The position numbers were made by a program, and so were the translations under genes. DNA of 64,000 nt, from NCBI RefSeq assembly GCF_000003855.2, contig NW_003101679.1, positions 416,721-480,720 of the forward strand, written 5' to 3'. Positions within the stretch are counted from its first letter, which is position 1, and the number at the start of each line of letters is the position of its first letter. The DNA is from Blastomyces gilchristii SLH14081 (taxonomy: Eukaryota > Ascomycota > Eurotiomycetes > Onygenales > Ajellomycetaceae). This document shows, in pieces, positions 9,361 to 21,197 of the stretch. The notes under the pieces were generated by a model. The model saw only the letters and a program-made list of their open reading frames with translations, was not told where the DNA came from and searched no databases.

Positions 9361-10840
9361 ATGACTGCAGATACTGATATATTTGTTTTAATTCACATAG
9401 AATCTTTATATATTGACAGATCTGCATTCACTGATAATTATGATTTCAATGTTGAATTGTTAATTGAGAACTTGAGAGATGCAATAATGAAGAAATTATC
9501 TATATTATATGTGACTGAGTCTTTCACATTCTCTTCTGTTCTCTCTGTTCTTTTCTCTGCTGCTCTCTCTCAATTTTCTACATCTATCTCTGTATCTAAT
9601 TCTTTTACTCCTGCTATTTCTGTTCTCATGACTCTCACTTTCACTACTTCTGCTCTCTCTGCTTCTACTGTCTCTGCTTTCATTATCAGCTCTTTCTGTT
9701 TCAAGAAGATGTTGCATAGACTTAATGAATAATGTTTTTCAGTATATACACTCTTATTCTTCTTACTGAGTTCTAAAATAATTTATTATATAAAGACTGT
9801 ATATGATATAACTATCTGAAGCTCAGTTGTGAATACTGATTATTATATTTATTTTCAATATTTGTGATGAGATAATTATTTATTTATATTAGATAATCAT
9901 TTCCTCTCTTAATAGTATTAAGATTATAAGTCTTTTTCTTTTTCATCTTTTCTTTTTAACACTGATTTTTCTGTTCTTAGAGAAAATTGTTATGAGTTTT
10001 ATTGTATATAAAGTTATGATGTTCACAGATACTAAGAAACTTTTCATGACTGTTAAATTTAATATTACAGATATATCTACTCTGACAAATTTCTTTGAGT
10101 TGATAGATCTGTATCAGTCTATTCTCTGATATCTGTTGTTCAACTTCATAATGCAGATGAAAGATATTCATGTTTTCAGAAACAGAAATGTGAATATCAT
10201 ACTCTTTTACATCTGCAGCTGTGAGACTTGTATGTCTTATCTGAGATATCATTGTGAAAATGAACTGTTCACATGCTGTGTTCTGCTTTCTGCATTTCTC
10301 TGTGTCTCTCTCTCTCTTTCTGAGAAGCCTTGTGTATGTTGTAATTATATATACAATTCTAAGATCAGCAGATGTTCATTCAGTAATTATTACTTCTGTT
10401 TTTACAGTTTTGTATACTAATAATAGTTCTTAGTTACTTCAGCATCAGAGGTCATTTTAATAAAAGATGATAATACTGTCAAGACTACTCTCTCTCACTC
10501 TCAAGCTTCTCTCAGTGCTTTCTCTCTCTTCTCTGTGAGAAAGATTATGTACACATCAGATTGTAAGTGTTTGACTCTGAGTGACTTTTGCTGTTATTTA
10601 TCTGATTCTGCATCTTCTTCCTCTGTTTCTTCTGTCTCTATCTCTTCTACTCTGACTTCTGATTTTGTGAGTTCTGTGCTCTTCTTCAATTTTTCTATAT
10701 ACATATGTACACATTTCTATATTGACATTTCAGTCAATCTTGTGAGAAATGATATTAATGTTGTATGCAGAGTGATAGAGAAATCAGAGATGTATATAAT
10801 ATTTTATAAGAGCAACTTACAGCTCTCATATCTCTTATAG
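9361..10840 (+). pseudogene. Antisense ORF set in the 3' region of Ty3 element A (Cys-rich, unknown function)
   Basis: Three open stretches run opposite to gag-pol between integrase and the 3' LTR: 9361-9732, 10136-10420 and 10535-10840. The first is Ser/Ala/Thr-rich and ends in FKKMLHRLNE. The second contains two Cys-x2-Cys pairs (CETC and CVCC/CNY-type) about 40 residues apart. The third is Ser-rich, then has VNLVRNDINVVCRVIEKSE. All three have counterparts in the same order in element B (42691-43140, 42091-42378, 41653-41964), despite heavy mutation. That suggests exons of one protein of perhaps 350 residues with a zinc-binding or Cys-rich centre. I cannot name the family. An additional open stretch at 8906-9208 has no convincing counterpart. 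Confidence 0.5.
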
Positions 10841-11789
10841 ATTTTATATTTTGAGATTTTCTTTACTTTTAATATTTTTCAGATGATGTGATGTTGAAAA
10901 TAGATTAAATATATAATGTATGAAAATGAATGAGATATGTATGATAACATTTGTCTTTTACAGCTGACTCTTATAGTTGATAATCAATTCATTATCTCTT
11001 TTCTTTTCTTATACTTTTTCTTTATCTGTTAGTCACTACTCTTACACAATCTCTATATAATACAGTGTTCAGTGACTAGATTCAGCAGCTTTCATCTTTT
11101 ATAATTCTGTCTCATGTATTATACTGTCTCTCTTCACCTGCTCAAATCACTACAGTGAACAGCTCATTGAAACTAATCTCACTCAATCTCTAAGCATTCT
11201 CAGGAATTGAGATGACTTAATCTCATATATTCATGAATGTTTCAGATGATTCATTCACTGTTGTCTCTATAATTGAACTGATGTAAACAGTTGAATTCAA
11301 CTCTGAATCTCTTTTTCTTCTGTAATCTGATTCATATATAAGTCTGCTGCTTTGAGACTGCTCTTTACTGTGTTACACTTACTATCTGCAGTGTATTATC
11401 ATATGACTGACTACAGTCTCATCACTTATTAAAGTATGATGTTTATCTGATTTCTTCATTACTTTTCATTCTTTTCTTATAATTGTGAAAAGATCAGAAT
11501 AAGTGAGATCATCTAATTCATCAGCATCTATGATTTCTCTTACTTCATGAGACTTTTTAATTATAAGTCTCTTCTTTTTCAACACTGATGATAGTGCTGT
11601 GAATAATTATAATTCACTTAAGTCTTGTATCTTTGTCTTCATAAGATGTGAATTATTTATTAAGTTGTGTAAGATCTGTCTCTCTGATTCTTTCAATACA
11701 TATATTCTCAGAGAATGTGATTTGAGTATTTTATATGACTCAAACCATCTAGGTTGAAACTTCTCAGAACTCTCATTATGTATAAGAAC

Positions 11790-12863
11790 TCATGTTCTCA
11801 TCTTAAGACTTGATTTCTTAACTAGTGAGTCTTGTATTCTTTTCAATTGAATTGTTTGATTCAGAAGTAACTTGTTAGCTTTTGCATGTGTATAACTGAT
11901 CTCTTTCAATCTTGATTCTATGTCTGTGACTGCTGCATCTGTAACTGTTGTGTCTGCAACTGTTGTTCTCTCTTTCATCTTTTTCAAAGCATTCTCTAAG
12001 ATGCACAGATGCAATCCATACAACAGATAGAATAATGAATACTTGAAGACTGCATACTGCTGAATTCACATAACTAATAGTGCCTGACTGAGATATTCAT
12101 CTCATAATCTTGTAGACTTACTCACTAGATATTTTATCAGCATGTTATTCACGATTTCATTCAAGTGTTTCATCTTCTCATTCATTCACAGATGATATGA
12201 CATTGTTCTATGATATCTTGTCTATAACTGGCTCATAAAATGCCTCACTACTTCTTCTATAAGATTCATATCATTATCAGTTAGAATCTCATATGACATT
12301 TCATAGTTGATGTAGATCTTATTATGTAGAAACTTTGTCATCATCTTCTCTATCACCTCTGAAACTGCTTTCACAACTGGCCAGTCAGTAGTGTAGTCAA
12401 TAGCAGTGATTATTCAATGATTCTCATTTAATGTTCACAGTAATATGTCTATGAGATTCATTTCTCATTATTTAAACAGTTATATTATACATTTCATCTG
12501 ATGTCACACTTTCTTATGTTCTAATTCTTTCTCAGATTCTTTCACAACCTGATAATTCAGACACTTGTGAGTGTATATCTGAATGTCCTCAGTCATACTT
12601 GGTCAGTATACTCTTGATTTGAGTATACTCATGAGTTCAGAACTTTCTAAGTGACCGAATTCCTTGTGCATACAAGCTGTTAAGTTGTATTTAAATAAAT
12701 ATTTCAGATAGAGAGCTTCTACATATTCTAGATTATAATAAAGTATAACATCATTTTTTAATTTTCTCAGCTTAAAGTTTGAAAGTATCTCTTCTATCAC
12801 TTTCACAAGATACTTGTTATCTGACATCTTACTATTCTTTAAGTAAGAGATTATTGTGTTCAC
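11790..12863 (-). pseudogene. Integrase of Ty3 element A (decayed)
   Basis: The frame at 12603-12863 encodes the segment before and including the HHCC zinc-binding start (MHKEFGHLESSELM; family His-x-x-x-Gly-His). Downstream sequence at 12290-12600 carries the Cys-x2-Cys half and the start of the DDE core. The frame at 11790-12023 is the C-terminal part (RLKEISYTHAKANKLLLNQ). It aligns residue by residue with element B at 39638-40675. Many codons are interrupted by stops at former Trp sites. Confidence 0.8.
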
Positions 12864-13210
12864 TTATTCTGATTTCTTGCATCTTCTCAGTGTATTTAAT
12901 GTTAACTTCTCTTGTATCTGATTCACAGAACTCTTACTCATAAAATGAAGTCTGTGACTGATTGTATTAGATATCACAGTGTTCAATCTCTTTCAGTATT
13001 TAATATGAAGATTGTATGCTTAGAACTCCGAGATTCAATATACTAAGTATTTGAAAGATTTTATTATTAATTGTAGATAGACAAGGCTTTTATAATCTGT
13101 GATCACTGTTGTTATATGTCTGTTATTAATATATTTATCTCATAACATCAGCATATGCTTGCTTACTATTAATTCCTTTTTATACACTGAGTAGTTGAGC
13201 TCAGCGCCTG
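12864..13210 (-). pseudogene. RNase H/pol connection of Ty3 element A, first piece
   Basis: The minus strand matches element B 39290-39637, including the tract before the integrase. It breaks at 13210 at the insertion of element C and continues at 21015 (GCCTGATAGTTTTCTATC), where both copies of the GCCTG target site lie. The second piece, 21015-21197, includes the Tyr-Asn-Asp-Arg-Lys-Leu-Ser-Gly RNase H phrase and stops at the MITE. Confidence 0.75.
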
Positions 13211-13744
13211 TGTAACGTGGCGGAACCGAAGCGGTGGCTAGTCAGCGGTGTCATGTAGAGGTAGTTGTTTAAGAAGCTGTATAAGTGAGCTTGACTATCT
13301 TGCTTAAATAGTGAGCTTGTAGGCTACAGGGTTATTGTGAGAATATCACAGATATGATACTTAGTATACTAAGAAGATTGTATGAGACACACAGTAACTC
13401 TTGTATATATTTCAGTTGAAGAAAAAATAAATCACTGGCTTCTTTAATAAGGAGTCAGCATCTAGCTATTCTATATAGACAATGAGTGAATACTCTTCTC
13501 TTATTTCATAAGTAAGAATAGTCAGAGTGATATCTCAGCAGTGTCTCATTATTAAGAAAGAGTAATCTGCTGATCTTATATTGAAGTGAGGTTCTTATAT
13601 TCATTAATCAGATCTTTCTATGATATATTCAAATGATATTATAGAGTGATTGAAAACTGGTTCAGATAGAATGAAATCATTCATATGAAAGTGATAAGCT
13701 GTGTGAAACTGTAACAGAGTCTTGACATAGCTGAGAGTGTGATA
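13211..13744 (-). repeat. 3' LTR of Ty3 element C (534 bp, heavily mutated)
   Basis: Begins TGTAACGTGGCGG and ends GAGTGTGATA on the plus strand. It is colinear with 20481-21014. The first 70 bp are nearly unmutated, the rest heavily C-to-T/G-to-A mutated, in contrast to its partner, whose intact part is at the opposite end. Confidence 0.95.
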
Positions 13745-14205
13745 ATACTCTTCTCTTTAAGAGCATAGTCTCTATACTCTCAAGATTACTGAATTAGGAA
13801 TTATCTTTATTGTATAGCAATGATTATCAACTGATTGATAGTGTATATGCTGTATATGATATAAAGAAATAGATGAGTTCTTCTGCTGACTATGTAGGTC
13901 TTTTCTTTTTCATCTTCATTCAAATCAAATATGTAATAAGTGAGTTTCTTATATATCAATTTAAGATGTAGAAAATGTAGTTAATAAGTGACTTGCAGAT
14001 CTCTCATCATATTTCATCCTATATATGAAATTCTCTGCAAAAGTGATGTGTTTTAGAGACAAAGTTAACAGTAGTGATAGGATTTTTTGAAAAGATTTTT
14101 TCTCTCTCTGTGACACATTTTTCTCCCTCTCTCTCATCTATAATAGTGAGTGTATAAGAGCATCATTCTTGAGAGACAATAAGAGGCTTATTCTGATGTT
14201 TTCTA

Positions 14206-14910
14206 GTGAATAAATATCTTCATGGTGCAGCTGCGGCCTCTGTGGCCGCCAAGAAAGCCAGGTTGAAGACAGAGATAATGGTGTCAATGAGCTGCAGAAG
14301 CACTGCTCTCATTGTCACATCTTCTTCTACTTCTCTTGCAGCTGCAGTGGTAGTTGCTGTGCCTTGCAGTGAGGTGTTGTCTCTTCTACCAGCTGGTTTG
14401 TCTGTGTCCAGTTCTTTCTCTACCTCTCTCACTGCTGTTGTGACACTGCCTTCTCCTTCAATCAACACAGTAATGTATGATCCTGTGTGATTATTTGAAG
14501 AGAACTCTGAGAAGAGCTTGATTTCAGAAACAGCAGCTTTAAGAAGCTCAATTCATAGTTTCTCTTTTATAACATATCTGAGCCCTGCTCAGAATGCTGC
14601 TGAGTTAAGTCTGCAGAGTTCTGTGATTTCTTTGTCTTCTCTCTGTAAGAAGGCTCTGATGCAGTCTCTGACTGATACTGCTACTTGTCTGCACTGTATT
14701 AAGCAGCTGAAGAAGAAAGAGATTTTATACACTTACTTCTTCTCTCACTCTCATTATTTCTATTATATCTGTAACAATAACTTCTGTCTCTCTGTAAGTA
14801 TTATTTCACAGAAAGACATTGTATCAGCTCTGATAAGAAGTCTAGATACTCAAGCAGTACAGAGCAAGAGTCTCAGAGCTTTAAGTGTTGACAGATTTTA
14901 TCAAGACTAA
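14206..14910 (+). pseudogene. Antisense ORF pair in the 3' region of Ty3 element C (unknown function)
   Basis: Two neighbouring open stretches (14206-14490 and 14518-14910, same frame modulo one interruption) run opposite to gag-pol, between integrase and the 3' LTR. The first is rich in Ala, Ser, Val and Thr and has an unusually high GC content for this element (GGCCTCTGTGGCCGCC survives). The second includes a Cys-x2-Cys (CLHCIKQLKKKE) and further Cys. Position, orientation, Ser/Ala-rich start and Cys pair parallel the antisense frames of elements A and B, although I see no residue-level alignment. Function unknown; it could be a captured host fragment. Confidence 0.4.
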
Positions 14911-15990
14911 GAAGATCTCTCTTGCTCATCTGTAAAAGAAGATGAAAGTGTGAATCTCTGAGATGAAAAAACATCTCAGAATGACTGATCTCAAGAAGAG
15001 ATCAGTCAGCACTGCTGTTGAAAGTACTGTGAAGATTAATTACTGATTAAAGAGAATCTCACTTCAGTTAAAACAGATAACTGAGATATTTTATAAGTTA
15101 ATAAGTTAATACTTTCAGTATCTCTTATACTCTTCTGCAGCATGCTTCTCTACAGTATTACAGTGCTAACTTCTCAGCAGATAAAGATATCAGTGCTGAA
15201 GACTTTAACAGTGAAGAATGAGTTTAATGAAGATATAATTATTAATGAGTAGGCTCTGAGATTCTCTCTTTTTACTTTTTTAGCAGGCTGCAGTCTCATT
15301 AGAATAGCAGCAGCTTACAGATTAATAATATCAATCTTTTTTATTAATTTCAAATATCTCTTTCTTTTCTTATTAACTGCTTCAGAAATTTTATACTTGT
15401 ATAGTCTTATTAAACTTCTAAAAAACTCTTTAAGAGAAAATAGAAGAAGAGTGCTACAGAGCTTATAAGACACTGACTCACTATTATAAGATCATCTCTA
15501 AAAAACTCTTTAGAAAAAAATGAGAAGTTTTAAGCAGTATTTCTTACTCAACATCTCTGATATGTAATGAGATAATCTCTACTAGTCATCTCATAGCTTG
15601 CAATCTCTTTCTCAGCATTTTTCAAATACTTAAGCAGTTTCTATAAATTCTCTGACAATGAATAATCTTCTTATTTCATAAGATATTGAAGCTTGCTGTA
15701 ATATATTCACTTATTCAATATTTTCTTCACAAGATATTCAGTATCATTCTCAATCTCAATATTATTCAGTCAAGACAGCTCTGTTCTGAGATATTACTTA
15801 TAGAGCTTCAAATAGAAAATGTGAAAAATAGAATGAATTGATTTCAATTCTGTGAGTAATTTCAACTTATATATCTGCTTACTTATCACTCTTATTACTG
15901 AGAAAGATTCTAGTCATCACTCACTGAGCTTCTTACACAGTCTTATTATCTTGATATTTTTTACTGAAAGTAGTACTTGATTCTCTATTA
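14911..15990. other. 3' region of Ty3 element C without a recognisable frame
   Basis: Heavily mutated sequence lies between the integrase C terminus and the antisense frames. It contains two copies of AAAAAACTCTTTA(G/A) about 70 bp apart near 15420-15510. I see no gene here. Confidence 0.4.
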
Positions 15991-18900
15991 AGAACTTCAT
16001 TGAAAGATATTTTCAATTATAGTATTTCATCTACTGCTTCTAAGTATGATGAATGCTTTTCACTGTCTTCTCATGAATTTTATTTAAAAGTTCTAATCTT
16101 GCTTTTACTTCTGATACTGAGAAATACTCTGTTCTCTGTATCTGTTCAATATTCTGACTGTCTATCTTTCTCTTTGAAATGTTGTTCACAACATCACTGA
16201 GTAATGAAGGATTATATTCATAATAAGTATAGAAAGAAGATACCTTTAAGATTGTATTCTTTGTATTATTATATATGAATTTGATGATCAGAAGATGTTT
16301 AGGCCAATCATTCTGATAATATGAATAGAATGCTCAAAGATGCTATTCTAGTGTCTGATTCTGATATTCAGTCTGATCATCTGTCTGTGAATGAAATGTG
16401 ATACTGAGAAGATATCTTATTATAAGATGATAGCAAAAAGCTGATCAGTATTTACTGATAAAGAGAAATTCTTAATCTGTTATCAATGATTTCAGAGCAC
16501 TGTGATTATAAATAATAATATTTAAAAACAGGTCAGTCAATTCAGAGACTTTAATCTTTTTATAAGTAGAAATATATCTGATTATCTTCATGAAGCAGTC
16601 AACAATGATCAAAATTAAGTCATATTCTTTGACTCTTATTGACTTCAGCAGATTAACTATGAAATTCATTGATAGATTCTTTCATAAGCTCTTTGAAACA
16701 GGCAGTGATATCAACTCCCTGTATTACTTATACTGTGAGATCTTTATTCTTTGACAGATATTACAAGTCTTAATATACTCTTTGACATCTGTCTAAAGCT
16801 TGTCTTAAATATATTTATATTTTAGAAGCTTCTCAGTCTTCTCTAATCTGAAGTGCTCTATATGAGAATTATTATAATAAATCTTCAATAACTCCTGACA
16901 CATCACTCTGCTACAAGGGACAAAGACTGAATCATTCAGCAGTAGAAGTTCACATTCTTCTAGTTATCAGTGACTTGATTTCTTAGCAGCACTGCCTCAC
17001 TCAGAGTCTGTCTCTTTCAAGTTTAAACCAGATTCTTTCTTCTTCAACTTCTGAATTCAAGCTGCAGTAGAGGCATCTCTCTTCTATAACTTATCAATGA
17101 ATTTCAAAAGTAGTTGAGTTGAAAGATTGTAGATCATTTCATTCTTTATCAATTTAATAATTGTAAGATATAATATGAGAAGCTCATAATCTTCAGTGTC
17201 AGTCTTCTGCAGAGACCTGGGTTTTCTTTCATCTTCTATACTGAGTCATACAGCTGCCTTATCAGCACTGTTTTCAAGCTTCAGAGAATCTCAACTCTCT
17301 GCAGTCAGCTTCTTCTGCAGTGATGACAGAGGTTCTTTTATAGAATTCTTCTCTGCATTAATAATATTATAATCAGGCTGTCTAGACAGTGTGTCAGCAG
17401 AGTTAAGCTGATCTGAATAATATCAGATATAAAAATTATACTCTGAAAGTAGCTTCACTCATCTGGCTTGACATTCTGTCAAGCTCTTTGTTGTCAAGAA
17501 GTAATACAGATTTGTATGATTAGTAAGAACTTGCACTGAGTACTTACTACTCTGAAGATAATGTTATCAGATCTTAAAGAATTTAACAATTGCTAACATC
17601 TTCTGATCATGAGTATTATATCTTTTCTATATAAGTGATAACTTCTTAAAGAAGAAGGTCACTGATCTTCATTCACAGTATCTTATAGACTCTGTGAAAA
17701 AGCCTTCTCTTATAGATAATTCATTGTCTGTTTTCTCAGAAGTGATTATTCTCTGATTCTTTCAATGTTGAAAGACCTTCAGTGTCAACTGTGAAAAGAT
17801 TTCACAGATCTCATTCTCAGATATATCAGTCTCACACTGACTGAGTAAATCAGAGTTAAAGTGATTCAGTATTGTAACATCTGTAAAAGCTTGTTTCAAT
17901 TCTACAAATACCTGTGTGATGTCTTGAGTGAGGATAAACAGTCTTATTTTTCTGTCTTTCACACTTTTCTTTAACAGATCTGTCAGAGAGACAGTAATCT
18001 GTGAATATATATAAATGAATTGTCTGTAGAAATTTGCAAATTCTAGAAACATCTGCATCTCACAGTACATTCACAGTGCTGGCCAGTTCTCAATGACAGA
18101 GACTCAGCTCCTGTTCATTGAAATGCTGTTCACTTTAATAATATAATCTAAGAAATCAATCTTCTGCATGTAGAATAAGCATTTTTCAGTATTTGTATAG
18201 AGTTGATACTGTCTCAAGTGACTCAACACTTCTTGAACATGAGTATCATGTTCTTTCTCTGATTTCAAGAAGATTAGAATATTGTTCAGATATACTATAT
18301 AGAAGATGTCAACAAGGCCCTGCAGCATCTCATTTATATAGATCTGAAAGATGGCTGAAGCATTACAAAGATCAAAAGACAAAACAAGATATTCAAAATT
18401 ATCATACTTAGTATGAAAAGCTGTTTTTCAAACATCATCTTTATTAACCCTGATTCTATGATAGATATTCTGTATATCAATCTTTGAGAACATCTTTGCT
18501 TCAGATAATCAATCAATCATCTCATTAATCAATAGTAATGAATAGTGATTCTTAACTGTCATCTTATTAAGGTCTCTGTAGTCTATACATAAGCATAGCC
18601 TATCATTCTTCTTAAGTACAAAGAGTATAGACACCTCTGTCAGACTCTTTGATAAGTGTATTCAGTTCTTTGATTGTGCTTCTTCAAGATATTTGTGCAG
18701 AACATTCAATTCCTTTACAGATAAGTTGTAAAGAGGCCTGTACAGTGTCATTACACTGTCTTCAAGACAAATCTTATATCATATCTTGATATCAGGAAAC
18801 TTCACTGCTTCTCTTTCTAAAAAGATATTCTTATAATCTGTAAAGAGACATCATATACATCTATCTTCAATGACAGATACTGCTGCTAATCTTGCAGCAA

Positions 18901-19330
18901 GAGTGATAGCTTCTTTACTTATTCTCAAGTCTCAATCATCTGCTATACAGTATATTGACTCTATCTTTTTCTCAAGATTCTTTCAATGAAACTCTTCAGA
19001 TTTCTCTATCACTGTCTCTTCATCAGTGAGACAGTACTGTCACACCTGAGTAACTCAGTCAATGAGAGAATTGTTTTCTCTCAATTACAGAAGATCTAGA
19101 ATGACATTCTCATCTATAATATTAACTGTGTGAAGAAGCAGACTGCTCTTCTTGAAGATTTCTTCTGAGTCTGTGATCACACACTTTACTTGAATTATAT
19201 CAAAATAATGATATTTTATTTCATCAGTAAATTTCACATGATCTGACAGATCTATCTTCTTTCAACTCTTTATCAAAGAAAAGAAATAGAATATGAAGTT
19301 AGTATCTATCTCAGAGTTGAGTAGACATCT
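15990..19330 (-). pseudogene. pol of Ty3 element C (protease-RT-RNase H-integrase, decayed)
   Basis: The minus strand reads through as a complete pol when former Trp codons are allowed. The retropepsin region (LLNSEIDTNFIF, family Asp-Ser-Gly-Ala) is near 19300. The RT has RLCLCIDYRDLNKMTVKN near 18540-18600, then FEYLVLSFDLCNASAIFQ and YLNNILIF at 18280-18400; the catalytic Tyr-x-Asp-Asp is mutated to Asn-Asn. RNase H includes NLYYFLTT and CQARWVKLLSEYNF near 17430-17530. The integrase has HIEHFRLEKTEKLL and CNICQRIK (HHCC) at 16740-16900, then IIVDCFMKII, and TFHSQTDW in its core at 16380-16640. The order RT-RNase H-integrase is Ty3/gypsy. Confidence 0.9.
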
Positions 19331-19419
19331 CACTGATATCTCCTCATTCAGAGTATGTATTGTGATTATAACATGAACTTAGAGATATGAGAATTATCAA
19401 TTCTTCATTTCTTTCTCTT

Positions 19420-20440
19420 CTTTATCTTTCACAGATGTGTTTATCAGAAGAGAAGTTAACTTTGAGAAGATATCTTCTCAGTTTCTTCTCTTCTTCAGCT
19501 TCTTACAATCACTGATATAGTGTTCATCAGCTTCACAGTTGAAACAGAGATCTTTATCAAATCTTTTTTAATATTTCTTCACAGTAAGTGAAGAATCAGA
19601 ATACTTGAAATTCTTCTTTACTTTCTTCACTCTGAAGTCATCACAGCACTGTTTAGATTCTGTTATTAATTACTTAGAAGAGATCTTGTTAATCTTTTTC
19701 TCAGAGAATTAATTATTCAAATAGATCTGAGAAGTCAGGTTGACAAGCTCAGTGCAATTAATTGATGAACTCTGATATTGTGATATCATTGTCTGCACCT
19801 TGTAAGTCAGCTTTATGAGATAAAGCTGTGTTTTTAATTGATTCAAATCATCAGTCAATTTCTCTCAATATTCTTCAAATCTTATATTGAAATTGAAAGA
19901 ATTCTCATTATCTTGTTAATATAATAAGTTGAACTACTGTACTGCTGTGAAGCTGCAGTTGCAGTGATCTTCAATTTGATTCAGTAGAAAGTTCTTGAAT
20001 TCTTCTCAAGTCATAGCAGTATTAATACACTCAAGCTTTCTCTTCTTGATAACTCAAGTAGTTGCAGAGATGTCTTCAAGAAGGTTGACAGTGTATATTA
20101 CTCATATCTCATGAGTATTATACTGGCTCAGATTAAGGTGGAATTTCTGTTCAAGAGTACAGATAAAGCTGTGAAATTCAGACAAGATGTTTTTCTTATA
20201 TCTCAGAGAATCTCTGATCTTAATCTCTCTATCTTCATGATAGATGTAGGTGTGTAGAGGCTGCAGTGATGGCAGAGCAGTTGAAGAACTCATGTCAAAA
20301 TGTACAGTGATTTCAGAAATCTCAGATTCCTGCTGAGATAGAGATGTACACACTCTAGAGAATGATGTAGTGTTTCTCTCAGAGAGTGAGGTTGAGTCAG
20401 TTCCAGTGTGAATGCATAAGGCCATATCAGTCTTAGAGCT
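19420..20440 (-). pseudogene. gag of Ty3 element C (decayed)
   Basis: A minus-strand frame open over 20102-20524 gives the N-terminal part (its first 15 codons lie in LTR sequence, so the real start is probably an internal Met). The capsid-like segment follows to about 19800. A CCHC zinc knuckle CFNCEADEHYISDC lies near 19500-19550. It sits just inside the 5' LTR as expected. Confidence 0.8.
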
Positions 20441-20480
20441 TGACTGATTCAAACTTGTAATCAGATCAAGTGATTCAAAT

Positions 20481-21014
20481 TGTAATATAATAGAACTGAA
20501 GTGATGACTAGTTAGCAGTGTCATGTAGAGATAGTTATTTGAGAAGTTATATAAGTGAGCTTAACTATCTTGCTTGAATAGTGAGCTTATAGACTACAGG
20601 GTTATTATGAGAATATCACAGATATGATACTTAGTATACTAAGAAGATTGTATGAGACACACAGTAACTCTTGTATATATTCCAGTTGAAGAAAAAATAA
20701 ATCACTGGCTTCTTTGATAAAGAGCCAGCATCTAGCTATTCTATATAGACAATGGGCGGATACCCTCCTCCCATTTCATAAGTGAGAATAGCTGGAGTGA
20801 TACCTCAGCAGTGCCTCATTGCCAAGGAAGAGTAATCTGCTGACCTCGTATTGAAGTGGGGTTCTCATATCCATCAATTGAATCTTCCTATGATATATCC
20901 GAATGATGTTATAGAGTGGTTGGAAGCCAGTTCGGATGGGATGGAATCATCCGCATGGAAGCGATGGGCCGTGTGGAACCGCAACGGAGCCTTGGCGCGG
21001 CCGGGAGCGTGACA
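20481..21014 (-). repeat. 5' LTR of Ty3 element C (534 bp, half mutated, half intact)
   Basis: The left half is mutated like the rest of the element. From about 20755 to 21014 it is essentially unmutated (GGGCGGATACCCTCCTCCC, CCTTGGCGCGGCCGGGAGCG). It gives the cleanest direct comparison of mutated and unmutated sequence in the window. Confidence 0.95.
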
Positions 21015-21197
21015 GCCTGATAGTTTTCTATCATTGTATGTCACTGAGTGCAGCTTGTTATTCTTACTCATATGTAGAAGAGTGTCTCTGATAGCTCATT
21101 CAGATACATTTATCTTGATATAGAAAGGTTTATCACAATCTGATTGAATAAGTACTGAGAATATTATCTCATGTTTTCTCAGTGTGAGAAAGAGTCT

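Larger units (their letters stand above)
13211..21014 (-). mobile_element. Ty3 element C, complete (7.8 kb)
   Basis: Two LTRs of exactly 534 bp and a perfect 5-bp target duplication GCCTG (13206-13210 and 21015-21019) define the insertion into element A. Coding is on the minus strand: gag near 20440-19420, then protease, reverse transcriptase, RNase H and integrase down to about 15990, then a 2.2-kb 3' region. In coding sense the LTR is TGTCACGCTCC...CGTTACA. A purine-rich tract (plus-strand ATACTCTTCTCTTTA, 13745-13759) abuts the 3' LTR as a polypurine primer site. Confidence 0.95.
8655..21197 (-). mobile_element. Ty3 element A, truncated and interrupted
   Basis: This is the same family as element B (35557-43855), in reverse. 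From left to right it holds the 3' LTR (8655-8818), a 3' region with antisense frames, integrase (11790-12863) and RNase H. It is then interrupted by element C (13211-21014) and resumes at 21015-21197 with more RNase H/RT-connection sequence. It stops at the MITE at 21198. Reverse transcriptase, protease, gag and the 5' LTR are missing. The left end lies within the Helitron helicase. Confidence 0.85.

Noticed and set aside
9505..9717. Arg/Ser-rich (SR-like) protein on the minus strand, also at 42793-43023
   Set aside because: Reverse-strand shadow of the Ser-rich antisense frame; CT/GA-rich sequence gives RS repeats on one strand automatically.
14220..14468. 82-codon minus-strand ORF in element C 3' region
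   Set aside because: Overlaps the longer plus-strand frame; I could not decide between them by motif, but the plus strand continues over 14518-14910, so I kept that one.
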